A DNA stretch of 64,000 nucleotides, taken from positions 94,194,914 through 94,258,913 of the forward strand of contig NC_081555.1 in NCBI RefSeq assembly GCF_963082655.1, written 5' to 3'. Positions 44,801 through 56,800 of this stretch are shown piece after piece. The position numbers and the translations under genes were made by a program. A model generated the notes under the pieces. The model was not told the DNA's origin, did no database searches, and saw nothing but the letters and a program-made list of their open reading frames with translations. Origin of the DNA: Stomoxys calcitrans. Its lineage: Eukaryota > Arthropoda > Insecta > Diptera > Muscidae. The first letter of the stretch is position 1. The number at the start of each line of letters is the position of its first letter.

Positions 44801-47800
44801 CCAGAGAAGACTGAAATATTACCGTTCACGAGGAAGACGAAGGTGGGCGCACCACGTTTCCTCAACAAAACGATTTCGGTATCTGATAAGGTCAAATACT
44901 TAGAAGTGATCTTGGATAGGGAACTTAATTTGAAGTGTCCCATTCAGGAGAGTACTGAGAAGACTCACAGATGTTGGGCACTATGTTGATGGGCTGTAGG
45001 CTCGAAGTGGGGCCCGAATCCGAGGATAGTCCACTGGCTCTACAGGAGCGTGATAAGACCAATACTAACTTACGTGCAGCATAAGTACCATACAACAGGT
45101 TGTCTTGGCATAGGCGGAGCGATGAGGACCACGCCAACTAGGGCACTGTAGACTATTCTGGATATCCGACCCATTGACATACAGATTAAGTGTGAGACAG
45201 CCACTGCGGCTATGAGACTTTAGGCGATGGGAGAATGAATTGAGGATAGGAGCAGCTCATACCATCGCGATATAATCGAGGCGACGATAGGAAACCTGGA
45301 AGAAAGGGAAGAGGTTTCCGATCGGATATCTGAGACGACACTTGATATCGAGTGCGAGGCACTGCTGCCAGTGGCACAGTTTTGGATTGACGGAACCCTA
45401 GTATTGCCATCTGGAAGATCATGTTAGACCGATGAATCAAAGCTAGAGGACAGAGTGGGTCTCCTGGGGGTCCACATTGAGAACCCAGGGACTGATATCT
45501 GTTTTAGACTGCCTGACCATAATACGACACTGCAGTTGGTGATCCGGGTGACCACGGAAAGCGTGAGTTGGTGTGGTGCTAACACGAGGACGTCAAGTGT
45601 GTACACCTTTACGGACAGTAAAATTGCCATAAGGGCAATAACAACTAGGACGATAAAGTCACGAACAGTCTTCCAGTGTAAGAAGGAGATTAACACCTTC
45701 TCTGAGAATGGCAAAATGCGCATCGTTTAGATACCGGGCCATAACGGAGTAAGGGGGAATGAAATGGCAAACGATAGGACGGCGAAAATCCTATGGGGGA
45801 TCCAGATCGTGAGAAGACGAGGCTATTACTGAAAGGAAGTAAGAAGGAGTTCAGTATAGCTTTGGGTAGCATAGGACACATAGGACTACGAGCTCACTTA
45901 TGTAAAATCGGTGCGGCAAGTGATAGCATGTGTAGGACATGCAGGGAAGACGTTGGTGCATTTCCTATGTCATTGCCGGGCTTTCGCTTCTAACAGATAC
46001 CGGCACTTCTATGCGGACACAATACCAGACATGAACAAACTAGGGATTTTGTAAGTAGCACGGAAAGGATTATGTAAGTAGCATGAAATTCCTAACTTAT
46101 ATTTTCTTTTTCGAGGTTAAATTTTTTAGTATTTCGAGGGCACAACAAGCCGATTACTGGCTTACTGGTGTATGTCCACAGTGGCATGAGGCGGATTAAC
46201 ATCCGCACCCTCTTTTCAACCTAACCTAACCTAATACTTAGGCACCCTATGGCATACTTTAATATATGCCTCTTTGCCCATCGCTTCGAGCACTTAAAGC
46301 GAAACTGGAACGACTGAATGAAAATGCAGCCAAAGTAGGCCTGAGGATACACGTATCAAAGACCAAATTGATGAGGATAGGAACATCAAATCTGACACCG
46401 CTCACTATAAACGGCCATATCACTGAAGACGTTGACAACTTCTATTCTATCTTGGCAGCCAAATAACAAAGAACGGAGGATCAGAGGCAGACATACGTAT
46501 CAACAAGGCTAGAAGCGCCTTTCTTAAACTACTTTCTTAAACTCAACAGAGTTTGGAGGTGTAGTGACATTTCACATAATACCTGGACCCTCCCCCTTAC
46601 CACCATTTTCAAAAACGCCAGATCTCGGAGATGCGTGAACCGATTTTAGCGAAATTTTGTATGCCACCCCAAAAACAAGAAATTGGTATAAAATTTTGTG
46701 GTCAATTAACTTGGGGGGACGCCCTGTCTTAAAACCCACCCGAACGGACATGTTTACCGACTGGGGCAATATGGGTATCAAATGAACGGTATTTAAGACT
46801 AGAGTACGAACTTGGCATAAAAATTTCAACCTTAGTGTCGGGGTGTCCCCTACACCCAAAAACACAACCCAACAGGACACTTACCGCTTTGGGCAATATG
46901 GGTATCAAATGAGAGATATTTAGGAGTACAGTAAGTACTTGGCAGAAAAATGTCACCTTAAGTGTCGGAGGTGTTGCCCACCCCCAAAAACACCACCTAA
47001 TAGGGTATCGCTTTGGGCCTGAGGGGCCTCCCCACCCCCCATAACCCCCAGCGGGACATATTTACCGATTGGGACAATAAGGATATTATATGAGAGGTAT
47101 TAAAAAGTATAGTAATAAGCTGATATAAAAATGTATTCCTTGTGGTCTGAGACGACCCCCACCCCTTAAAAACCCCTCAACAGGATATATTTACCGATTC
47201 GGACAATATGGGTATCACATGAAAGGTGTTTAAAAGTTGAGTATGTTATTAGAATTTGATCCAAGGTGTCTACGGGGCCTCTCCAACCCCAGAAACCTCC
47301 AAAACGGGCATGAATGTCCAACGCCACAAAATGGATATAAACTGAAAGGTCTTTGAGAGTTGACTACGAATCTGATTTACACATTTGGGACAGAGTCTGG
47401 GACTGGCCCACACACCTAATACGCTTCAATAAGACGTTTAGTTCGATCGGGAAAATATGGGTATTCAACGAAAGGTCAACCACAGTAAAGTTCGAATCCA
47501 ATGTTGATATAGGAATTTAAGTATCTGGTTCACGTCCTATGTTTCAGCAGGATATGTTGATCTCGCCATTAAAGCACTCAAATAAATTATCTTTTGGGCC
47601 TTAGCGTCGGGGGACCGATCCTCTCCAAACTGTCATGTAGGACGCCCGAGAATATATTGTTTTCAAATGAAAGGATGTATCAGAGGGCAATTGCCCTCCC
47701 CCCATCCTATCCAAAAATAAAGGAATTAAAAATAATAAATGAAGGCCGATCAGGATAGAATTGGACAGCAATAAAAGATTTTTGGTAGGAGAGTACACGT

Positions 47801-50800
47801 TTTACCCTCAAATTGGGATAGACATAGGAGAACCTACGAATCTTTAAAAATGTGGTATCCCAAGTGTTAGCTTTGAAATATGATTTTGAATGTAGATAAC
47901 CAACACAAAAAAAAATTAATTAGGGTGGATTTGAACGAGACCCGTAGCCTTGAATATCTTGATGGCCACCTTCAAAATGCTTTACATTATGGGGCTCAAA
48001 CAAAATCGTGTTCTAGCACTATGCTGACATTATTTCAGGGTCCGCTGCCTAAACTCCTTTCAAACCGGTCATGTTTGCCCACTATGGCTATAAGAGGCTC
48101 AAATAATAGGTATTTGATAGTAGAAAACGAATTTGGTATCCAATTTTGAGACCAAATGTTTGGGGGTACTCTCACCCCATAAAATCCCCCTAAGCCAATT
48201 GCAATTGCGGCTCAAATAAAAGGAATTTAACAGTAAAGCACAATGCTGATATTTTTTCAGGGCTGAGTGCGTACAATCCCCCCAAACGGGACATATTTGT
48301 TGATTATGGCAAAAAGGGGCTCAAATCCTATATCTGTTTTATGGCTAAGTGTTTCAGGGACCACACATATATACCGACTATAGCAATATGTAGCTCAAAT
48401 GTGGTTTTTGAGGGTAGAGTATGAATCTGATATTCATTTTCGCGCCAAAGAGTTTGATTATTCCAATCCATCACCAAAACCAAGAGAATTCAGTAGATCT
48501 AGGATCCAAACTTTAATGGACGGACCTTCCCCTTAGCCTATTCTCAAAAACGCCAGATTTCGGAGATAGGTGGGGCGATTTACTCGAAATTTAGTTTGTT
48601 TACAATTACTCAAAAACAGAAATTTTTATACTGTCTAGTGCGGCCACCCCACCTCCAAAGTCCGCCAAATGGAAATTTAGACCAATAATGCCAATATTCA
48701 ATTTAAATGAAAGGTGTTTGAGACTAGAGCACGAATCTGATGCATGAGGGTCCATCTCACCCCCAAAAACCCACCCATTGCGGACATATTTACCCACCAT
48801 AGCAATATAAGGCTCAAATGAAAGGTATTTGGGAGTAGAGCACCAATATAATACTCACATTGGGGCGGAATATCTAAAAGGGCGTACCAGCACTCTCAAA
48901 CAGGACTTATTTTCTGACCCTATCAGTAAAGAGCTCAGATAAAATAAGAGAGTGAAAGAAGGCGCAGCGGAGCGAGCTCTTTCAAACTAGTTGCAAATAA
49001 GAAAAAAACACTCGCCCTGTCGATGTAGAAATCCAGAAGAGAAAATTGACTAGGTTGGGTCATATCCTATGGCGACCGCGCTATGATATAGCGGAAAATG
49101 TCCCAGACTTGAACCCGCAAGGACAGCGAGGGAGGGGACGCCCGGGAAAACACATGGATCCGCTGTACGAAAAGAGGGTTGGAATCAACACATATATCGT
49201 GGAATCAAGCCAAGGCTTTAGTCAACGATGGAGCTCAATGGAGAGTTTACTATTGGTCATATTTTAATGTAATTTATTTAATATACTCCAATTGTTAATA
49301 AAGGACATATATATAGGCTTGATTCAATAGTAGGAACTGGAATGCATCTTTCTTCTCATGCTTCTTTGGTATAACAGACGTATGTAAGTCTGATTGCACA
49401 CCTGACGTACTATTTCCGTTTTGTTACAATCCCATTGTCGAGGGTATGCAAATTTTTCTATAGACGATAACCATCGCTGACTATGCTGTTGATGTTCCCG
49501 CCAAAATCTGAACCATAAGCAACTCTGTGACCCACATTATAACGAAAAGAATAAACATTTCTAAAAATAAACTTTTTCTTTAACATGAAGAGTTTTTTAA
49601 TACAATTTTTTTCTATTCTTAGTCTGTACATTTTAGGTTTATTCCTATTGTCAATGTCCACGCTGGCCTGGGAGAATTGGTCACGTATTCAACCCGTGCT
49701 GCAACGATTCGTAGACATAATGAAAACTTCAGCAGAAATGATTAAATCCATTTTGGGAAAAATCTCAACATGGTTTGCAGCATTAATGGAAAAATTAAAA
49801 AAGAAAAGTGAAACTGGTGAAGGGGAAGAGGCCGAAGGTGAACAGCAAACAATAGAAAATGGATCTGGGGCGGCTGAAGAAACTGGAGGCGAGGAGGTAG
49901 AGACAACACAGGAAAACACAGCTGAAGAAGAAACCAAGGATGAGGAAGAAACAAAAGTCGAAAAAGAGGGCAAAGATGATACAGCCAATGCAGAGGGGGA
50001 GGAGGAAGCCGTAGAGGCAACAGGTGGTATATATTTGGCAAATATGGTTCAGCAACAATTTGAACTTTTTCAAAATGATTTTGCATTTTGTTGTGAAAAA
50101 AATTGTTTTCCTTGTTTTTCTGCTTTGTTTTGTTTATTGCGTTTTGTTTATTTGCTTTTTTGCTTTCACAGAAAATCTCTCTCTCAACCACTTGGCTTTA
50201 GAAATTTTCAAATCATTCTCCCCAAAACGTACACTTGACATACTTTTGGCTTCCGACACCGTTGACGTACCGTTTCCGTTGATTCACGTGCTAAAAGTTG
50301 GCGCCACTTTTATGCTGTATTTGTGTTTGAAATTCCTAATGATTGGCCACCTGCCAATAACGAATCGTGACCAACTTGTTCGCACTCTCGATCATCCCCT
50401 GAGTGTGTTGATACGTTCACCTATGATTTATGCCGATATTTTATTGTTGATCAGTGGTTTCTTGTCCGCCTATAATCTGTCCGAGGAAATGGAACAAAAA
50501 TCGTACATTCAACTATTGAAGAGATTGGCTTTGAAAGTCAGTAGGTGAGTGGAAAGAAATTTGCAAATAAAAGATTGTTCTTAAAATTTATGGGTTTATA
50601 CATCTTTTTTATAGATATTTGCCTACGGTTTATTTGTTGGTTTGTTTTCAAACATGGATTTTACCCCACATGAATTCGGGTCCTCTATGGTCGAATATAA
50701 TTGGACATAATGCTCGCTTATGCGATGATCAATGGTGGCGCAATATATTGAGTGTGCAAAATGCTATTGACTTTGAGGAGACAGTAAGTGGAATTTTGCT

Positions 50801-53800
50801 TAAAGTTTGCTATATAGGAAAAGGAACTACACTGAAAAAATTTCAAAACTTTCAAGATTTTTTAACTAAGTTTAGAGATGACAATTTTTTCAAATATTGA
50901 AGGAAAAAATTTCCCCACGTAAAAGACTCTTAGCTTGGGAAGAATTCCATAATTAGTTATCTTAAATGTACAACTTTAACCATTTGTCTTCTCTAACAGC
51001 GGCTTTAATAATAAAAGACGTCTCGCTCTCAGGTATGCAGAAGAGCAGGGCTGCATACCTAGGAGCAATTTGAATGGAATAGTAAATGGACTGTAATCTT
51101 TCTACTCCAATTTCCTTGGAAATGCCCCTTGATGCATAAGGAAACTCATCACGACAAGATGGAAAGAATCTTGTGAGAATGAACTCCTGGCGGAGTCAGA
51201 AGACGGGGCTAATGCAACAGTGGTAGAAATTCTGAATCCTGACTATGGTCCTGTTTCTGCAGATAAATCTCCACCATTATAAGGCCTCTTCGGCGGCACT
51301 AAAGGTCCTTCTGATGTCTAGATATTATGTGGTTCTTATCCATTAACCATGGGTGTGTAGAGGAATGGTTCGATGACTAACAATTCCTGGATTTAAACTA
51401 CTCAAGGGTACGGGGAATGGAAGACACAGAGCCTGTATTCTTGCAAAGATTGGTCTAAATGTTTTTCTTCTTCCATCGCTAAGAACTGAAGATTCAATAG
51501 TAGCCAGCCTTAAAATCAATAGGTCTCATTACTGGCTGGCTTCCCTATATCTGGCACACGATTCAGAGATGCCGCCTTCAAACCTTATGTTGCTGGTTAA
51601 AGCCGCTTCTGTAGGGAAGAAGATCCTCAGGAATCAGGTAGGAAGTGATACTAAAGCACTTCACCAGATATGGGAAAGTTGGGATGTCAAAGAAAGGGAT
51701 GAGCTGCTTATTGAATATATTATAAGTTGCAATCTGGCGATTTCTAATAAAGAGGATGAACCGACCTTTATTACCAGGAACGGGCAGGAGGTACTATATA
51801 TTATCTTTGAATCGGAAGATAAAAGCATAAGAATATGCGACTGGGAAGTGTTGGATGACCACAGCTTCTCTGCTCATCGTCATATTAGTTTCAGTCTTGG
51901 AGAAAATACTGCAGAAGTGGTCCCTCGGCTAAACAGAAGAAAGGCGAAGTGGAATAAATTTCGGCACAAATTCTGCACGTCTATCCCTTCTAGACCAGAA
52001 AAGGAAGTGGAAACTGCGGAGGATATAGACATAGTGGTCAAGCGGATCACGAAGTCCCTTAATGACTCGCTTGTGTCAGCATGTCCTAGTGCCAAGCCAA
52101 GGGGTAAACAGAGACCGCCATGGTGGACCCCAGAGTTGGTTGGTCTAAGGAAGGACTGCAGAAAATTCTTCAACAGAGTAAAAGCCACAACTGCTCCCCA
52201 CGGATTGGGATATCTATAAAGCTGAGCAGAGAAAATATAAGGGCGAGCTGAGAAAGGCTCAGAACAAATCCTGGGTAGAATTCTGCAGCTCCGTGGAGGA
52301 TACACCTGACGCCTCTAGACTAAGGAAGATTCTGTCCTCTAGAACTATTACGGTGGGGTATATTCAGAAGTCAGACTCTGTATCAGCATGTCCTATATAC
52401 CTGTGGGATGGAGGGATGGAGGGACACAAAGGTAATTTTCATTCTAAAAGCAGGAACACCTTACCACACGAAGGCGAAAGCTATTAGGTTAATCTGTCAT
52501 CCTTTCTGCTGAAGGCTTTAGAAAGATTGATAGAAACATATCTTAGGGCAAATAGCGTAAGTTCAATGAAACAGCCCTTTACGACCTAGTCGTCTACATG
52601 GAGGGTTCTCTTGCTGGCAAGGTATATACATTGGTAGCATTTCTTGGCATTGAAGTTGTTTTCAATAATGTAAAACCGATGTCAATCATGAAGGAGTTGG
52701 AGTTTCTAGGTATCAACTCTACCGTAAGAAAGTTTATCAAAAACTTACTTACTAAAAAAAGCATTACGACAGGCTTGGGATCTGTGAATCTAAAAAGATG
52801 GGTTAGCAGAGGAACACCTTAAAGAGATGTACTGTCTCCTCTACTTTGGAATATAGCCAATAACTGTATATTATTGTCTTTAGAAGAAAAAGATGTAAAA
52901 ATCGTCGCGTATGGTGATGACGGGACTATTGCGGTAGGGGAAGGTTTCTAGGGCACTCTTACAGATATATTTCAGAAGCTGTACGAACAACGACGAAGTG
53001 GGCTACAGAAACTGTTCTTGGCGTAAATCCGTCGAAGACGGAAGTTCTTCTTTTCAGCAGGAGATACAAGTTGCCCTCAGTGGCACCTGTCTACCTGGGA
53101 GGAGAGAATGTTCCATTTACAGAAAGCGTAAAATACCTGGGTGTTTTGCTGAACAGGAAATTTAACTTTAAATCACAAAAAGACAAGTAAGGCAACTCTT
53201 GACCTATACACCTGCAAAAACCATTGGCAAAAGTTGGGGTTTAACCCACGTATCATGCATTAGGTATATACTGCAGTTGTCAGACCTATAATGCTATATG
53301 GTGTTGTGGTCTGGTGGACGACGCATCAAAAGTACACCTATTGTTCAATACTCAGCCGGATCCAAAGGATAGCTTGTTTGTGCATTATAGCCGCACTAAG
53401 GACGACACCATCTGATACACTGAATTTAATGCTACACCTCTGCTACTGCCTCTGGACATCGTGGCTAGACAAGTTGCTGAGACCACTGCAGTGAAACTAA
53501 GGGAGCATTCTCTATGGTCATGCGGCGGCTACGGACACAGTGCTATCCTTGATACAATATCCGATGTTCCAGACATTATGGATTACACGCTTTTTGATAA
53601 AAAGTACTGTCCTGATAGAACCCATTGGAATTACAATATCCCTGTTAATAGAAGTTACATAGACTTCTATACGGATGGCTCCAAACCAGACGAGCAGGTA
53701 GGCTTTAGGGTGTACTCTGAAGGAACTAAGACTGGTCATATCGAGAAGGTTACCCCACCATTGTAGCGTGCATCAAGCGGAAATTCTTGCGATTACAGAA

Positions 53801-56800
53801 GTGGGGAATGGCTTAGATATAATGTCATAACGACTATTGGCATAAATATCTTTTCAGACAGCCAGGCAGCTATTACATTCCTGGAGAACGTATTTTTGAA
53901 CTCAAAAACCGCCCTCGACTTTCAAGATCTCTCAACGAGATGGCGAACAGTATAAAATTCACTTATTGTGGGTGTCGGGTCACAGAGATATCTCAGGAAA
54001 TTGCAAAGCAGATGAGCTTGCAAGGCCACCGTAGCGCAGAGGTTAGTATGTCCGCCTATGACGGTAATCCCCTGGGTTTGAATCCTGGCGAGACCATCAG
54101 AAAAAATATTCAGCGGTGGTTTTCCCCTCCTAATGCTGGCAACATTTGTGAGGTACAATGCCATGTAAAACTTCTCTCCAAAGCGGCGTCGCACTGCAGC
54201 ACGTCATTCGGACTCAGCTATTAAAAGAAGGCCCCTTATCACTGAGCGGTAACTTGAATGGGACTGCACTCATTGATATGTGAGAAGTTGGCCCCTGCTC
54301 CTTAGTGGAATGTTCACGGCAAAATTTGCAATTTGCAAAGATGAGCTTGCGAGATTTGGAACTGGAATCTGTGGGAATGCCTCTAGCGACATGTAAGCGA
54401 GGTTTTCAGGATCAGGCCCGAAGGACAACGAATGATAGATGGTCACAAGAGGGGAATGTGAGCATTCCAAAACTATGTGGCCTAATCAAGACTTGAAGAG
54501 GTCTACCGCTTTGCTGTCATTGGCTAGAACAGATGTCTCAGTCATTGTGTCCGTCATGACAGATCACTGTCTAATCGGAAAACATGCTGACAGATTAAAG
54601 GTTGCCAGCAACGACTTTTGCAGAAGCTGTGAGGACATCGAGGAAGAAGAGACTATAGAACACCTTCTGGGTGTGTGTCCCACACTAACAGTCAGAAATA
54701 ATTCCTTTTTAGATTTTCATTTCTTTGAGAACCCGTCTGATTTAGCGAATGTGAACATTCACAAGTTATTGAGCTTTTTAAAGCGATCTGGATGGTTCAA
54801 CGGTGCGAACTAGAAGGCATCTTCTTTCTTCTGTTCCTGTGGTATCACAATGGACGAAAACGTCTAAGTGAGTCTGATGACAGACTGCCACTTAAACCTA
54901 ACCTAATCATTGCAAGAGCTACCAATGCATCCAGAAATAGTCACAGTTTTGTGCGGTTTAAGGGCTGGTGGCATCATTGGACCGTACTTCTTCAAAGATG
55001 ATGCGAATCGTAAAGTAACTGTGAATGGTGAGCGCTACCGTGAGATGATATCCAACTCTTTTTTGCCCAAAATTCAAGAGCTTGACTTGCCTGACATGTG
55101 GTTTCAACAAGACGGTGCCACATGTCACACCGCACGCGTAACAATAGATTTATTGAGAGGCGAGTTCGGTGAACATTTTATTTCACATTCGGGACCGGTC
55201 AATTGGCCGTCTAGACTGTGCGATTTGGCCTATTTTTTGTGGGGCAATGTTCAAGCTCCTGTCTATACAGGCAAGCCCGCATCAATTGACGCATTGGAAG
55301 ACAACATTGAAGCATTTATTCGTGAGATACCGGTCGAAATGTTTGAAAAAATATGCCAAAATAGAACTAAGCCGATGGACCATTTGAGACGCAGTCACGG
55401 TCAACATTTGAAGTAATCTTCAAACATTAAATTATATGGACCGTACTATCGATTCAAATAAAAATTACGTGCATTTGAATCTCTGAATTTTACGTGTTTT
55501 TTTTTTTTTGAGAAACTTTCCTATTTCTTCTTCTTTAAGAACTTAGCCTGCGTATAAAAAGAATACGAGTCTATGTAAAATTCAATATCTCAATTTTTGA
55601 AGATTGTAGCGTGATTACAACTGACGGACACACGGACGGCAGTTAAAACGTCTTAGAATTTTACGACGATCAGAAATATATATACTTTGTAGGATCGGAA
55701 ATGGATACTTGGATGCGTTGAGATCGAAAAAAAATGGAAAAACCCCCTATTCTAAGGTGGAGGGTATAAGAACCTCTGATATATTAACAAATTCCAAATG
55801 TTTTCTTCTAGTGCTCACCATCCACAATTCAATTGGCTTTGGAAGTTCAATTGTATCTATTGGGACCATTGATTGTATGGCTATACTACACAGATTCGGA
55901 TGCTGCATTCTTTGTCTATGGGGCTTTGCATGCCATGTCAGTGGCCGCTCGTTATGCCAGAACAAATAAAGAACATTTATCAATGATTTTGTTCCATGGT
56001 ATTAAGTAAGTTTTTCACCAAGGATTATATGATGAATAAAATATTAATGCCCTTCATAATTTCAGTGTTAGCAAATTTTATCGCACTGCCAATATCTTAT
56101 ACTCCTCCCCCGTAAGCCGTGCCACCACCTACCTATTGGGCATAGGAGCGGGCATATATCAAAGGGCTAATAATGGAGAGCTAGATCTAACGCCCGAAAT
56201 GAAGAAACTCGGCTGGAGTTTATCCACTTTGGGCATATTCTGGAGTCTTTGGTCGCCCTCATCTAGCATGCGTACGGATTTCATTTATACATCTTCTGAA
56301 GCAGCCTCATATGCCTCCTGGTGTCCCCTGGTCTTTGGTCTAAGTCTTTGCTGGTTCATCTTTATGTTGCCCAAGACAAGTGATAATACCATTTTAAGAT
56401 TTTTAACCAACTCCCAGTGTTTTTTGGTTTTATCGCGTCTAATATTTCCCATACAAATGGTGATGTACGTTGTTGTACTGTATGGAACGGCAAAGGTCAA
56501 AGAAACTGACAAATTTCATTTGACAGATTTGGTAAGTAGTATTTTTGTGCCATTTATTCATTAAGGATAGGTACAAAAGAAAGAGTGACACAGGGCCCGA
56601 TTATGATAAGCATTTATTCGCCACCAAAAACAGCCTAATACGGATACTAACTGAAGTGGGATTTGAAACTGGAATCTGGAAAAAAACAAAGGGTCTTAGA
56701 GATGGCGTATGTCACGGCCAGAACTATTGTAGTAGTCTGAGCGTTAATCCAGAGTAGGCTGAAATCTGCCTGTTTTCGAGATCAGATTTTTGAAGAAAAT

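Noticed and set aside
49742..50191. 149-codon antisense frame opposite gene B exon 4
   Set aside because: Low-complexity complement of GAA/GAG-rich coding sequence; no independent signal.
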